Shown: positions 10,503-20,224 of the stretch, piece by piece | Position numbering within the stretch: the first letter of the stretch is position 1 | How the letters are laid out: every line of letters begins with the position of its first letter | Source: Rodentibacter genomosp. 1 | Lineage (GTDB): Bacteria; Pseudomonadota; Gammaproteobacteria; Enterobacterales; Pasteurellaceae | Assembly: GCF_001999285.1 (NCBI RefSeq) | Contig: NZ_MLHN01000003.1 | Coordinates: 124,001-188,000, forward strand | Reading direction: 5' to 3' | DNA: 64,000 nt | Program-made: the position numbers and the translations under genes | The notes under the pieces: generated by a model | The model's database searches: none | What the model was told of the DNA's origin: nothing | The model's input: only the letters and a program-made list of their open reading frames with translations

Positions 10503-11219
10503 ATGATAAAATTCTTACCACATAAAACTAAAATTTTATTTTTAGATTTAGAATATTATGTTCCTGAAAATGATAGGGATAACCCTAATCCTGGAGGAAT
10601 GTCATTTTCACCAACATCTCCAACCCATAAAGTAATTGGTGGGTGCTTTCAAATATATTACCCCATGAAAAATAGGCCAGAGTGCCAAATTCTTAGTTTT
10701 TGGGAATGGAAATTAGGTTCTGAAGAGAATATTATTAAAGAAATCTATAAAGTTTTTATAAGTTTGTGGAAAGGTATTCATAAATCTAATAATTGTGTTC
10801 CTATGTGTTGTGGTATTATTGGAATATCGCATAGTGATCTTCCAGTGTTATATACGAAAATGCTTCAATATAAATTAGATACCCCTGAAAATTTATTTTA
10901 TTTGATATTTGGCACTAGACAATTAGATTTAAGTTGCATTGTCGCAGGTCAATTTACTTCCAAAAAACACAACTATTTCTTTTATCCGAAAACTAAATCT
11001 CAACTTTATCAAAAATATTTACCAAAAGCCAAACGTTCTGAACACGCCATATCCGTATGGAAATACTATGATGATCGAGCTTTTGAGGAAATTGAGCAAA
11101 GGACTAGACTGGAAATAATAGATAGCCTGAAGATTTATAAAAAGTTTTTTGAAAAAAGAATGGAAACAGAAAATATTCTTAATAATGCTAAAAAGCAATT
11201 AAAAACTAATAATCAGTAA
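10503..11219 (+). CDS. Putative DEDD-family 3'-5' exonuclease (RNase H-like fold)
   Basis: No exact family was recognised, but the spaced acidic residues suggest a DEDD exonuclease. Motif I is ILFLDLE (Asp15, Glu17). Motif II is [10 protein letters not shown] (Asp112), resembling the N..FD.PvL exo-II motif of PolB-like exonucleases. TRQLDLS (Asp142) follows, and motif III is [10 protein letters not shown] (Asp207). The length is 238 aa, with a charged C-terminal tail. It lies between dnaK and dnaJ, after a terminator hairpin and 5 nt before dnaJ. It is clearly more AT-rich than its neighbours and has no uptake signal, which suggests acquisition. No strong Shine-Dalgarno is seen upstream. Function in nucleic-acid trimming or repair is inference. 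Confidence 0.6.
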   Translation: MIKFLPHKTKILFLDLEYYVPENDRDNPNPGGMSFSPTSPTHKVIGGCFQIYYPMKNRPECQILSFWEWKLGSEENIIKEIYKVFISLWKGIHKSNNCVPMCCGIIGISHSDLPVLYTKMLQYKLDTPENLFYLIFGTRQLDLSCIVAGQFTSKKHNYFFYPKTKSQLYQKYLPKAKRSEHAISVWKYYDDRAFEEIEQRTRLEIIDSLKIYKKFFEKRMETENILNNAKKQLKTNNQ

Positions 11220-11224
11220 AATTT

Positions 11225-12376
11225 ATGGCAAAACAAGACTACTACGAACTTCTCGGCATCTCAAAAGGTGCGGATGAAAAAGAAATTAAACGAGCTTATA
11301 AAAAGCTTGCGATGAAATATCACCCCGACCGTACTCAGGGCGATAAGGAGAAAGAAGAAAAATTTAAAGAAATTCAACAAGCCTATGAAATCCTCAGTGA
11401 TAAAGAAAAACGTGCTGCCTACGATCAATATGGTCACGCAGCCTTTGAGCAAGGTGGTTTTGGTGGCGGTGGATTCGGTAATGGGTTCGGCGGAGCTGAT
11501 TTCGGTGATATGTTCGGCGATATTTTTGGCGATATTTTTGGTGGCGGTAGCCGTAGTCGTCAACGTGTCGTACGTGGTGAAGATCTACGCTATGACCTTG
11601 AAATCAGCTTAGAAGAAGCGGTAAAAGGCACCACCAAAGACATTCAAATCAACACACTTGCCCATTGCGATAACTGTGATGGCAGTGGCGCAGAAAAAGG
11701 CTCAAAAGTTGAAACCTGTCCAACCTGTCACGGAGCAGGACGTGTTCGCCGCCAACAAGGTTTCTTTGTATCTGAAAGTATTTGTCCGACTTGTCACGGC
11801 TCCGGCAAGAAAATTGAAAAACCTTGCCACGCTTGCCACGGAGATGGTCGGGTTCATAAAAAAGAAAGCCTTTCCGTTAAAATTCCGGCAGGGGTGGATA
11901 CCGGCAACCAACTTCGATTGGCAGGTAAAGGTGCCGCAGGCGAAAACGGTGCACCGGCGGGTGATTTATATGTTGTGATTCACGTAAAAGATCACCATAT
12001 TTTTGAACGGGACGGCAATAATCTTTATTGTGAAGTACCGATTAGCTTTGCTACCGCAGCATTGGGTGGTGAAATTGAAGTCCCAACCTTAGACGGTCGA
12101 GTAAAACTCAAGATTCCTGCCGAAACCCAAACAGGAAAATTATTCCGTATGCGCGGCAAAGGTGTAATGTCTAATCGTAGTGGCTATGCAGGCGATTTAA
12201 TCTGCCGTATTGTGGTCGAAACACCGGTGAATTTAAACACTAAACAAAAAGAATTATTGAAAGAACTTGAGGAAAGTTTTCAGGGCAAAGAATTAAGCAA
12301 GCACAGCCCGAAATCTTCCGGTTTTTTAGATGGTGTGAAAAAATTCTTTGATAATCTGGGTAAATCCGATAAATAA
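11225..12376 (+). CDS. dnaJ: Chaperone DnaJ (Hsp40)
   Basis: J-domain co-chaperone that stimulates DnaK ATPase activity. The J domain (residues 1-70) has HPD at 33-35. A Gly/Phe-rich linker covers about 76-115. Four CxxCxGxG zinc motifs follow ([32 protein letters not shown]), then the C-terminal substrate-binding domains, for 383 aa in all. There is no recognisable Shine-Dalgarno before the ATG. The start lies 5 nt after the stop of the putative exonuclease, so translation may be coupled to it. A strong terminator follows. Confidence 0.99.
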   Translation: MAKQDYYELLGISKGADEKEIKRAYKKLAMKYHPDRTQGDKEKEEKFKEIQQAYEILSDKEKRAAYDQYGHAAFEQGGFGGGGFGNGFGGADFGDMFGDIFGDIFGGGSRSRQRVVRGEDLRYDLEISLEEAVKGTTKDIQINTLAHCDNCDGSGAEKGSKVETCPTCHGAGRVRRQQGFFVSESICPTCHGSGKKIEKPCHACHGDGRVHKKESLSVKIPAGVDTGNQLRLAGKGAAGENGAPAGDLYVVIHVKDHHIFERDGNNLYCEVPISFATAALGGEIEVPTLDGRVKLKIPAETQTGKLFRMRGKGVMSNRSGYAGDLICRIVVETPVNLNTKQKELLKELEESFQGKELSKHSPKSSGFLDGVKKFFDNLGKSDK

Positions 12377-12388
12377 AAACTTGACTAA

Positions 12389-12415
12389 AAAAGCCCGCAC
12401 TTTGCGGGCTTTTTC
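12389..12415 (+). terminator. Rho-independent terminator after dnaJ
   Basis: AGCCCGCA and its complement form an 8-bp GC-rich stem with a 3-nt loop, flanked by A-run and U-run, 15 bp after the dnaJ stop. Confidence 0.9.
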
Positions 12416-12430
12416 ATTTTGGCTGCGATA

Positions 12431-12458
12431 AAAAGTGCGGTGATTTTTGACCACACTT
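12431..12458 (-). terminator. Degenerate inverted uptake-signal pair, terminator for yfbR
   Basis: On the minus strand a slightly mismatched uptake-signal pair (AAGTGTGGTCA ... ACCGCACTT) forms a stem followed by U5. The rest of the 12459-12544 gap holds only a short CCCTACATTTCGTTGA stretch resembling the end of the dispersed repeat near 58980. Confidence 0.6.
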
Positions 12459-12544
12459 GATGATTTAAACAGAATTACACCACGATACAAATATGGCTTT
12501 GTCTATGCATATGGAGGCGGTATTACCCCTACATTTCGTTGAGT

Positions 12545-13138
12545 CTACAACGCAATCTCATCCAAAGATCGTCCAAAACTTGGCATAAAGACTTGTAAGA
12601 AGTAATCCATTTCTTGGGTATGCCATTGTTGCATTAGGGTTTCTAATCTTGTTTTTGCGGCTTTAAATTCTTGATTGCCATTGTCTAGTTCAAATTGTGC
12701 TTTAATATAAGCACAAATTAAATCCGCCTGTTTAACCAAATGTTTTTCCTCATCAGAAAAAGTTTCACTGTCTAAATAGGGCGCAAAATCACCTTGCAGT
12801 TCTTGCGGTAAAAGGCTGATTAAATGTAGCTCTGCCGCACTCTCAATTTGTTTATAGGCTTGGGTAATTTCAGGGTTGAAATATTTTATAGGGGTGGGTA
12901 AATCACCGGTAAAAATTTCTGACGTATCGTGATACATTGCCATCACAGCAATTCTTTCAGAATTCATCTTACCACCAAAAAATTTATTTTTGATAATTGC
13001 CAGTGCTTGTGCGACAAATGCGACTTGCAGACTATGTTCTGCAAGATTTTCTTTTTCAATATTACGCATTAGCGACCAACGTTGAATCAAACGTAGGCGA
13101 TCCAGACAAGCAAAAAAGTGACTGGTTTTAATTTCCAT
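12545..13138 (-). CDS. yfbR: 5'-deoxynucleotidase YfbR (HD domain)
   Basis: HD-domain phosphohydrolase that dephosphorylates deoxyribonucleoside 5'-monophosphates. The 197 aa match the E. coli family (199 aa) from start to end (SHFFA.L.RL.LI.RW.LMRN, MDYF...F.PSF..SLDEI). Metal ligands are His35 in EHSLQVAF and His70-Asp71 in MYHDTSE, with [11 protein letters not shown] following. The ATG at 13138 was chosen because AGAGG lies 6 nt upstream; an in-frame ATG 16 codons earlier falls inside degS. It is the last gene of the nrdR-ribD-degS-yfbR block, 7 nt after degS. Confidence 0.93.
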   Translation of the reverse strand: MEIKTSHFFACLDRLRLIQRWSLMRNIEKENLAEHSLQVAFVAQALAIIKNKFFGGKMNSERIAVMAMYHDTSEIFTGDLPTPIKYFNPEITQAYKQIESAAELHLISLLPQELQGDFAPYLDSETFSDEEKHLVKQADLICAYIKAQFELDNGNQEFKAAKTRLETLMQQWHTQEMDYFLQVFMPSFGRSLDEIAL

Positions 13139-13145
13139 ATAACCT

Positions 13146-14168
13146 CTAATTAGAAGGTAATTCTTCCACGACCAAAGGTAAATCAAACACTTTCCCTAAA
13201 CGCATCACCGTCACCGTCACTGTCGTATTCGGCGGAGTATTAGAGATAATTTGCATCATTTCAGTGGTTGAAATTGCCTCTTGATTATTAAGCTTTAAAA
13301 TCACATCGCCCACTTGAATACCTGCTTTGGCTGCGGGGCTATTGGCACTCACCCCGGTGATTAAAATTCCTTGCTCTGTACTGGCACTAATCTCACTTTG
13401 TACGCCAAAATAACCGCGAATCACTCGCCCATCACGAATAATTTTATAAAGTACATCATTGGCGATATCCATTGGAATAGCAAAATTCAGTCCTTCTGCG
13501 ATTTCATTTGAGGTTTTGCCTATACTCAATGTACTAATTCCCACCAATTCACCGGCAGAATTGATCAAAGCCCCGCCAGAATTTCCTCGGTTAATCGACG
13601 CATCTGTTTGAATAAAATTTTGTCTGCCAAGGGAATCCCCCACAGCACTACGCCCTACCGCACTAATGATGCCTTGGGAAACACTTTGTCCAAGATTATA
13701 AGGATTACCGATTGCGAGAGCGACATCTCCGACATGAACTTGGCGCGTTGAATTTTGTGGGATCGTAGCAAGATTATCGGCACGAATTTTTAACACGGCA
13801 AGATCCGTTAAATTATCCGAACCTATAAGACTTGCTTCATAAATATTGCCATTTTGTAATGCTACGACAATTTGATCAGCATTTTGAATCACGTGTTTAT
13901 TGGTAAGAATATAGCCATCTTTACTCATGATCACACCTGATCCCAAATTGTTGACTTGTAATTGATCACTATCATTAATGCTAGCGGAAGAAAAAGATCG
14001 GTTATAGACATTCACCACTGCCGGGGAAGCAATACGCACAGCGTTTTTGAAGGACACAATATCGTCCGAAGTAAAAATACGACTTGAATTTAATCTGGGA
14101 ACGGCAAAGAGAATAACACCTGCTGCGGCAAGCCCCCACAGGGCGGAATGAAAAAGTTTTTTGAACAT
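13146..14168 (-). CDS. degS: Periplasmic serine protease DegS
   Basis: Inner-membrane-anchored protease that in enterobacteria cleaves RseA to release sigma-E when outer-membrane proteins misfold. An N-terminal anchor covers residues 7-24. The trypsin-like catalytic triad is His92 (TNKHVI), Asp122 (LTDLAVL) and Ser197 (RGNSGGAL). A single PDZ domain occupies about 245-335. The length of 340 aa with one PDZ separates it from DegP/DegQ. It directly follows ribD with no gap and precedes yfbR. Confidence 0.95.
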   Translation of the reverse strand: MFKKLFHSALWGLAAAGVILFAVPRLNSSRIFTSDDIVSFKNAVRIASPAVVNVYNRSFSSASINDSDQLQVNNLGSGVIMSKDGYILTNKHVIQNADQIVVALQNGNIYEASLIGSDNLTDLAVLKIRADNLATIPQNSTRQVHVGDVALAIGNPYNLGQSVSQGIISAVGRSAVGDSLGRQNFIQTDASINRGNSGGALINSAGELVGISTLSIGKTSNEIAEGLNFAIPMDIANDVLYKIIRDGRVIRGYFGVQSEISASTEQGILITGVSANSPAAKAGIQVGDVILKLNNQEAISTTEMMQIISNTPPNTTVTVTVMRLGKVFDLPLVVEELPSN

Positions 14169-15290
14169 TTAAGATCCTTTTGGCGTGTAAATGAGCTTTA
14201 TATCCTCGCCAATTTGTTGAAATTCGTTAAGCTGCCATACCGGAGCATCAGATAACCATTCTAAATGAGGTAACTGACATAAACCACGTGCTTGATCGCC
14301 TAATAATTTCGGTGCCATATAAATAATTAATTCATCTACTAGCTTCTGCTCGATCAAACTACCGGCTAAATTTGCCCCAGCTTCTACCCAAAGAAGATTA
14401 ATTTGGCGTTTACCTAATTCAAGCATTAGCGCCTGTAATAAGTTTTCTTTAGGCAAAACAATTTGTTCACAAAAAGAGGGAAAAGTAGAAAGATCTCTTT
14501 CCTGACTAGAAACCAACCAGACCGGTGATTCAGTCTGAAATAATCGATGTGTCGGTTGAATACGATGTTGAGAATCTAAAATAACCCTAACAGGCTGACG
14601 TACTGTTTCTTTGGGATAATCTGCTTTGAGATCATCGGTAAAATCTTCCCAACGCACATTTAAACTCGGATCATCGGCTAAAACTGTTTCAGAGGTCGAT
14701 AAAAGTGCGGATGATTTAGCCCGCATTTTTTGCACATCAGAACGGGATTCCCCGCCTGTAATCCATTTACTCTCACCGCTTGCCATTGCAGTTCTTCCAT
14801 CAAGGCTCATTGCCAGTTTTAATTGGATGAAGGGAACACCTTGACGCATTCTCTTTAAAAAACCTTTATTGAGCTTTTCTGCGGAATCTTCAAACAAATT
14901 GACCGCACTTTCAATACCGGCCTCAGCCAATAAGCGCAATCCTTTCCCCGCTACCTGTGGATTTGGATCTTGCATTGCCGCAATAACTTTGGCGACCCCC
15001 GCATCAATCAAACCTAATGCACAGGGCGGCGTACGCCCATAGTGAGAACAAGGTTCTAAGGTGACATAAGCAGTCGCCCCTTTTGCCTTTTCACCCGCTT
15101 GTGCCAATGCCATCCGCTCCGCATGAGGTTGCCCGGCTTTAAAATGAAAACCTTCCCCCACAATTTCACCGTTCTTAACCAAAACACACCCTACGGCAGG
15201 ATTAGGTGCTGCGGTATAAATTCCTTTCGAGGCTAAGGCTAATGCACGTTGCATAAATTGATGATCTTGCTCGGTAAACTGATGAGACAT
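14169..15290 (-). CDS. ribD: Riboflavin biosynthesis bifunctional deaminase/reductase
   Basis: Catalyses the second and third steps of riboflavin synthesis. The N-terminal deaminase carries zinc ligands in GQPHAER (His56, with Glu58 as proton shuttle), Cys81 (EPCSHYGRTPPC) and Cys90. The C-terminal reductase (about 150-370) contains QLKLAMSLDGRTA. The length is 373 aa. It lies 2 nt downstream of nrdR, a linkage seen widely in gammaproteobacteria, and abuts degS. One internal perfect uptake signal lies near 14904. Confidence 0.97.
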   Translation of the reverse strand: MSHQFTEQDHQFMQRALALASKGIYTAAPNPAVGCVLVKNGEIVGEGFHFKAGQPHAERMALAQAGEKAKGATAYVTLEPCSHYGRTPPCALGLIDAGVAKVIAAMQDPNPQVAGKGLRLLAEAGIESAVNLFEDSAEKLNKGFLKRMRQGVPFIQLKLAMSLDGRTAMASGESKWITGGESRSDVQKMRAKSSALLSTSETVLADDPSLNVRWEDFTDDLKADYPKETVRQPVRVILDSQHRIQPTHRLFQTESPVWLVSSQERDLSTFPSFCEQIVLPKENLLQALMLELGKRQINLLWVEAGANLAGSLIEQKLVDELIIYMAPKLLGDQARGLCQLPHLEWLSDAPVWQLNEFQQIGEDIKLIYTPKGS

Positions 15291-15292
15291 AA

Positions 15293-15742
15293 TTAATCCT
15301 TCAAGCTTTCAATTTCTTTCGTAAATTGGTTGATATTATCAAAACTTAAATATACCGAAGCAAAACGAATATAAGCGACTTTATCCAACTCTTTTAGTGA
15401 GCTCATCGCTAATTTCCCGACTAATTGGCTCGGCACTTCACGCTCACCGGTAGCACGCAATTGCAAAATAATATGGCTAATGGCTTTTTCCACATCATCC
15501 GAACTCACCGGACGTTTTTCTAGCGCATGTTGAATGCCGCTACGAAGTTTCTCTTCATTAAAAGGCTCTCGAGATCCATCAGTTTTAATAATTTTAGGTA
15601 CGATCAATTCTGCCGTTTCAAAGGTAGTAAAGCGTTCGTGACAGCTGCCACACTCACGGCGGCGGCGAACTTGATAACCATCGGAGACTAAACGGCTATC
15701 AATAACCTTCGTTTCTTCAGTGGAACAAAATGGGCAACGCAT
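15293..15742 (-). CDS. nrdR: Transcriptional repressor NrdR
   Basis: ATP/dATP-sensing repressor of ribonucleotide reductase operons. The zinc ribbon is Cys3-x2-Cys6 and Cys31-x2-Cys34, with RRRREC between. The ATP-cone (about 49-139) begins [13 protein letters not shown]. The length of 149 aa is typical. It is the first gene of the nrdR-ribD-degS-yfbR block. Confidence 0.97.
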   Translation of the reverse strand: MRCPFCSTEETKVIDSRLVSDGYQVRRRRECGSCHERFTTFETAELIVPKIIKTDGSREPFNEEKLRSGIQHALEKRPVSSDDVEKAISHIILQLRATGEREVPSQLVGKLAMSSLKELDKVAYIRFASVYLSFDNINQFTKEIESLKD

Positions 15743-15786
15743 AGGGAATCCTCGTGAAAATGGGCGCTTATCTTAGCAAAAAAAGT

Positions 15787-18700
15787 CTATGTTGACGATT
15801 TACTTTGCTTTCCAGTGACTGATTTCTTATCTTCTTTTAGAAACAATAACCCAAACCAATCTGTCGTTTGTTTTAACAATGCCAATAAATGCTCTTGGTG
15901 TTCAAATTTTGTCGTTTGGGCAAGCATACGCATCCAATAGGGATCGGCTTTTTTGATATAGTTTCCTCGTTTTTCATCTTCTGCTAATTTTTGTAGTTTC
16001 ATCAAAATTACATCAAAATCTACCGCACTTTCATCTTTTACAATGAAATCCGATATTTTCTCTATGGTTGGAACAGGCTGAATTTCTAGCTGGCTTTGTA
16101 AATAAGCCTGTACATAGATTTGCAACTGTGCCCATGCGGTTTCAGGCGTAACCTGAGGAAATTCGATTTCTTGGTCTTTTGTTATTAATTTTGGCGGTAT
16201 TACATTTTCTTGCGTCACACATTGAATTAAATAATAAAGCCAAGGGCGAATACAATAGCGCTCTTTGTAGGTGGCAAAACGCCATTCAATCACCCGTTGC
16301 ATTTCATTGAAAAGATTATCCATATAGCCAAACAAGCGAATAGGCTGCACTTTTCCTTGCCAAGTCACATTTACTATGAAGTCAATAGAACAATGAGATG
16401 GCTCTCCTAGATCAACAATTTTTTGTTTAAACGCCAACACGGTATCACGCACGATCTCAGCGGCGACCTGCCCAAATTGGGCACGAGGCAATATACCTTT
16501 CACAGCAGCTTGTGCAAAATATGCCTCAAATTGTTGTTCATCCGCATACACCAGATCATTATTGAGCTTATAGTTATCCAATCCGTCTAAGGTAAAATTT
16601 TCGCTATCAGCAATGCGATCATCTTCATCACGGAAATACACACCGAGTTGTTTTTCAAAGAAAAATTTTACGGGATTTTCTACAAATCCAACTAAACGTT
16701 CTAGCTCAATTTCCGTCACGCTTTCTCTATTGTCCATCACCGAAGCAAACTCTTTTTGCGCAACCTTCCCACCATTTTTTACCATAGGCAACCATTTCTT
16801 GGCAAAAGAGCGGTTGAAATCATCGTCATTGTTGAAATTGCTCGGGCTAAATGCGGTCATCGTATGCAGTTGAACCTGTAACTTCTGCTTATCCGTTTTA
16901 TCTTGATTAATATAATCAAGCAGTTGGCTCACCAATACGGAAGGTTCCCTTTCTTGGTTATCAACAATTGAACGCCCGACATAACTGATATAGCAGTAAT
17001 CACGTGCGGCAAGCAAAGCCTCAAGGAATAAATAACGATCATCATCACGACGTACACGGTCGCTTTTTTGATGATGATATTGCATCAAATCAAAGCTGTT
17101 TGGTGTTTGCGAACGAGGATAATCCGCCTCATTCATACCAAGCAAACACACCACTTTAAAAGGAACGGCACGCATTGGTAACAAGGTGCAAAAATTCACT
17201 TTACCGGCCAAAAATTTCAAACTATTCGGGCTTTCTTCCAATTTGCCGGTCATCACATCGGCTATCACTTCTGCTTGTAGCGCTAAATCAAAATGAAGTG
17301 AGGAGAGTTGCTGCACCACCTCATTAATTTTCTCTTGAATATAAAGTATCGTATCGTTGGTTTCTTCATTTTTTGCAAAAAAGTTTGCCAAAAGTGCGGT
17401 GAGTATTTCATGCCATTTTTCTATTGAATGGGATTCTTGAAGCATATCATGCCAATAAGACAGCTGGGTGAAAAAACGGGATAAATTCCCAACTAATAAC
17501 CCTTTTAAACCATAACTACTATCAAACCCCAAACTATCTTGCCAAATCCCATGCTCTTCTCGCATCGCATAGCCTAATACCATACGCTCTAAACCGGCTT
17601 GCCAGGAATTGAAATTGATCCCGTCTTGGGTTTTCTTCAAACCAAAACGAATCCCCACCTCTGCTACCCACTCACGTACCAAAGGTAAATCAGAAAGGGC
17701 AATATCAAAACGCTCACGCAGTGCCGGAATATCTAATAAAGCCAGTATGGTTTCCGCAGTAAATGAGCTTTCTTTTAAACGCAATAATGTTAAATAGCAA
17801 GAAACCAACACATCGCTTTCCGATAATTTATTATCAGAAATAGAAAAAGGGATCTGTATTGCCTCCCCATTTTTCTGACCGAAAACCGCTTGAATATAGG
17901 GGGTATATTGATTAATGTCTGCGACCATCACCACTACATCTTTCGGGGTGAGCAAAGGATCTTGGTTGAATAAATGCAACAGATAGTCATACAGCACCTC
18001 AACTTCCCGCATAGCGCTATGGCAGGCATGCACCGTTAAAGAGCGGTCATTTTTTTCAAAATTTAAAGGCTGATTGTCTAAATGCAAAATATGAGATTGT
18101 AATTGTCCAAGCAATGTAGAGGCTGAAATTTCTTCATAAGCATTCACTGAATAAGTAGGCACCTTTTCTTCATCTCGAACCAATGCATAAAGAAAATCAC
18201 GCCCCATTTTTCCCCAAGCCGCCAACAGTGGATTGCCAATTTGCAGATGTTCATTATGATAAGTTGTTTCTCCCCTCCCTTGTATCAAAGCGGAACATTG
18301 CGCTTCTGAAAAGAGCGGTTGAATTTCAGAGGAATTTTGATAGCTCCGGCGTGTACGGCCGGAAAGATAATCCATACGCAAATTACGGATATCCCCCCAA
18401 TATTCTTGGCTAGGATTGTTAAAAAAGAGGTGAATATCCACTTCTGATGACATCGCTTGTAAAATAGACAAATAAGCAGCTGGTAATGCCGGAATACCAA
18501 AAATAAAAAGGCGACTTGGCAATTTTTTCGGCTGATTTTTATTATTTAATAAGGTAAGAAATTGCTCATGCAAGGCAGCACGGTGGGTAGCATATTCTCC
18601 CATATCTGCTTTAATATCCGACACTAAAGCACGCCACAATGCCCCTTGCCACGCCACATTACCGAGAATTTGTTGTAACAAGGTTTCATTTAAATGAGCT

Positions 18701-19200
18701 TGTTGTGCCTTAATTTGTGTGGCAATAAGCTCATCTTCTCCTTTTTCCCAAGCAAAAATCCATTCGGGACGATAAACCAAATATTGGTCAAAAAGATCGG
18801 CGATCTTGCGGCTTAATTGATAACGTTTATATTGTTCGGAATACGGCGAAGAAACTAAATAATGACGTAGTGGTAAAAATTCTTCCCGTTCTAAAAAATC
18901 GGGCATAAGCTTCATTAAACGCCACATTATTGAATCTTTATCAAAAGGATTTTGCAAGGAAACAGAAGACAAATTATCTGCATAGAGCTGCCAAATAAAG
19001 GTTGCCGGCATGGGAAAAGCCAAATGAGCGGAAACACCATTTTTCTTTGCTAATTCCATCTGTAACCATTGTGCCATACCGGGGCTTTGCACCAAGATAA
19101 TATCTTGTTGAAAAGGATCCTCTCGTGGAAGCGTTTTGAACAATTCGGCAAGAATATCTTTCTGTTTTTCAAGTTGATTGGAATAGTAAACGATAAACAC
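15787..19200 (-). CDS. recC: Exodeoxyribonuclease V gamma subunit RecC
   Basis: Chi-recognition subunit of RecBCD, which processes double-strand ends for recombination. The length of 1137 aa is slightly above E. coli RecC (1122). The N-terminus has the typical FQQDIILVQSPGMAQWLQMELA segment, and DVVVMVADINQYTPYI lies at about 415. Functional helicase and nuclease motifs are not expected in this subunit. It lies 51 bp downstream of comQ with no terminator seen, so it may be transcribed partly from the competence-inducible comN promoter (inference). Two uptake signals lie inside the gene. Confidence 0.95.
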   Translation of the reverse strand: MFIVYYSNQLEKQKDILAELFKTLPREDPFQQDIILVQSPGMAQWLQMELAKKNGVSAHLAFPMPATFIWQLYADNLSSVSLQNPFDKDSIMWRLMKLMPDFLEREEFLPLRHYLVSSPYSEQYKRYQLSRKIADLFDQYLVYRPEWIFAWEKGEDELIATQIKAQQAHLNETLLQQILGNVAWQGALWRALVSDIKADMGEYATHRAALHEQFLTLLNNKNQPKKLPSRLFIFGIPALPAAYLSILQAMSSEVDIHLFFNNPSQEYWGDIRNLRMDYLSGRTRRSYQNSSEIQPLFSEAQCSALIQGRGETTYHNEHLQIGNPLLAAWGKMGRDFLYALVRDEEKVPTYSVNAYEEISASTLLGQLQSHILHLDNQPLNFEKNDRSLTVHACHSAMREVEVLYDYLLHLFNQDPLLTPKDVVVMVADINQYTPYIQAVFGQKNGEAIQIPFSISDNKLSESDVLVSCYLTLLRLKESSFTAETILALLDIPALRERFDIALSDLPLVREWVAEVGIRFGLKKTQDGINFNSWQAGLERMVLGYAMREEHGIWQDSLGFDSSYGLKGLLVGNLSRFFTQLSYWHDMLQESHSIEKWHEILTALLANFFAKNEETNDTILYIQEKINEVVQQLSSLHFDLALQAEVIADVMTGKLEESPNSLKFLAGKVNFCTLLPMRAVPFKVVCLLGMNEADYPRSQTPNSFDLMQYHHQKSDRVRRDDDRYLFLEALLAARDYCYISYVGRSIVDNQEREPSVLVSQLLDYINQDKTDKQKLQVQLHTMTAFSPSNFNNDDDFNRSFAKKWLPMVKNGGKVAQKEFASVMDNRESVTEIELERLVGFVENPVKFFFEKQLGVYFRDEDDRIADSENFTLDGLDNYKLNNDLVYADEQQFEAYFAQAAVKGILPRAQFGQVAAEIVRDTVLAFKQKIVDLGEPSHCSIDFIVNVTWQGKVQPIRLFGYMDNLFNEMQRVIEWRFATYKERYCIRPWLYYLIQCVTQENVIPPKLITKDQEIEFPQVTPETAWAQLQIYVQAYLQSQLEIQPVPTIEKISDFIVKDESAVDFDVILMKLQKLAEDEKRGNYIKKADPYWMRMLAQTTKFEHQEHLLALLKQTTDWFGLLFLKEDKKSVTGKQSKSST

Positions 19201-19251
19201 GATGGCAACCTATCAAAGTAAGCAAAAATAAGGGCTAATTTTACCTGTTTT

Positions 19252-19557
19252 TTAATCATTTTTCAGCGAAAATTCCCCCATATGAGAGCGAATAACCACT
19301 TGATGACTTTGACATTGTATCTGAAACTGTGTGCCATTTTGTTTCACTTGTTGTTCACAAGGTAAACCTAAAAATTGCCGTTGCGCTTGATTTTCTGCAA
19401 TCTGTAACGCTTGAAAATCATAATAAATTTTCACCGCATTTTGACGTTGATTTGTCGTCCAGCGATTAAATACGAGAAATAATATACTTAACACCATTAG
19501 TGTAAACATCACAGAAATCAGTGACATTCCCTTATTCGCTCGGGGTTTTAAAATCAC
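19252..19557 (-). CDS. comQ: Competence pseudopilin-like protein ComQ
   Basis: Small (101 aa) protein with a type IV prepilin-like leader: basic NKG, then MSLISVMFTLMVLSILFLVF, a single hydrophobic helix. Position +5 is Ser, not the usual Glu. Order and size match HI0941 of the H. influenzae comNOPQ set upstream of recC. The predicted start is GTG inside the end of comP (26-nt overlap); no better start retains the leader. Its likely role is a minor pseudopilin of the DNA-uptake apparatus. Confidence 0.8.
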   Translation of the reverse strand: MILKPRANKGMSLISVMFTLMVLSILFLVFNRWTTNQRQNAVKIYYDFQALQIAENQAQRQFLGLPCEQQVKQNGTQFQIQCQSHQVVIRSHMGEFSLKND

Positions 19558-20224
19558 TCCAACTTTTCTCCGCTAATTGCCATTTACTGTATTGATATAC
19601 CAAGGGTTCAATGATCTTTTTGCTATAGGCAACGCTCACCCCTTCCAAAACAAGGTGTCCACCTGTAATCACTGCACCACTCACCCGACCTTTACCACGC
19701 AAGGTTAAATCCCCCTCCGCGACTAAAATTCCCAATACAGTGCCGTTCACGTCCCATTCTGCTTGCTTTCTTTGAAACCAATATAAGCGTGGCATTTTAT
19801 TCTCAATGAAAGGATTCGGAGGCGTTAAAAAGTGCGGTCTAAATTCATCAAGATTTTCTAAGTGGATAAAGTTTGTCAATAAACCTTGATTGACGCCTTT
19901 CGTTGGAGGTTTCTTGAATATTCCAACACGTTGACACCATAAAGAATATTGAATGGCATCTTCGGCACCTTGCCTATTTATAGAAACTTGCCGAACCCGA
20001 TCCGAATTATCCAAAGGCAATAATGAACAAACTTTCTGCTTCTCTTTCGATGCCATTTTTTGTAGTGCCACGGTTCGCTCCACATAATTTTTACGTTGCA
20101 TTTGTTGAGCACGAAAAAAACTCAGCGTACTATCATCAAAAAATAACATTATCGTCAGTAACCCAGAAAGAAAGATCAAAATAGTGAGTGTCACAATCCC
20201 CTTTCTTCCCCGGAATAAAATCAT
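19532..20224 (-). CDS. comP: Competence pseudopilin-like protein ComP
   Basis: 230 aa with a short basic leader RGRKG followed by the hydrophobic stretch IVTLTILIFLSGLLTIMLFF. This is prepilin-like but has Thr at +5. The rest is soluble and presumably periplasmic. The start at 20224 (ATGA overlapping the comO stop, TGGAA 5 nt upstream) is preferred over an ATG three codons earlier. Corresponds by order and size to HI0940 of H. influenzae. Confidence 0.8.
   Translation of the reverse strand: MILFRGRKGIVTLTILIFLSGLLTIMLFFDDSTLSFFRAQQMQRKNYVERTVALQKMASKEKQKVCSLLPLDNSDRVRQVSINRQGAEDAIQYSLWCQRVGIFKKPPTKGVNQGLLTNFIHLENLDEFRPHFLTPPNPFIENKMPRLYWFQRKQAEWDVNGTVLGILVAEGDLTLRGKGRVSGAVITGGHLVLEGVSVAYSKKIIEPLVYQYSKWQLAEKSWSDFKTPSE

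Noticed and set aside
10054-10521. 155-codon open frame antisense to the end of dnaK
   Set aside because: Lies fully opposite a strongly conserved gene and has no ribosome-binding site or recognisable protein character; it is a shadow frame.
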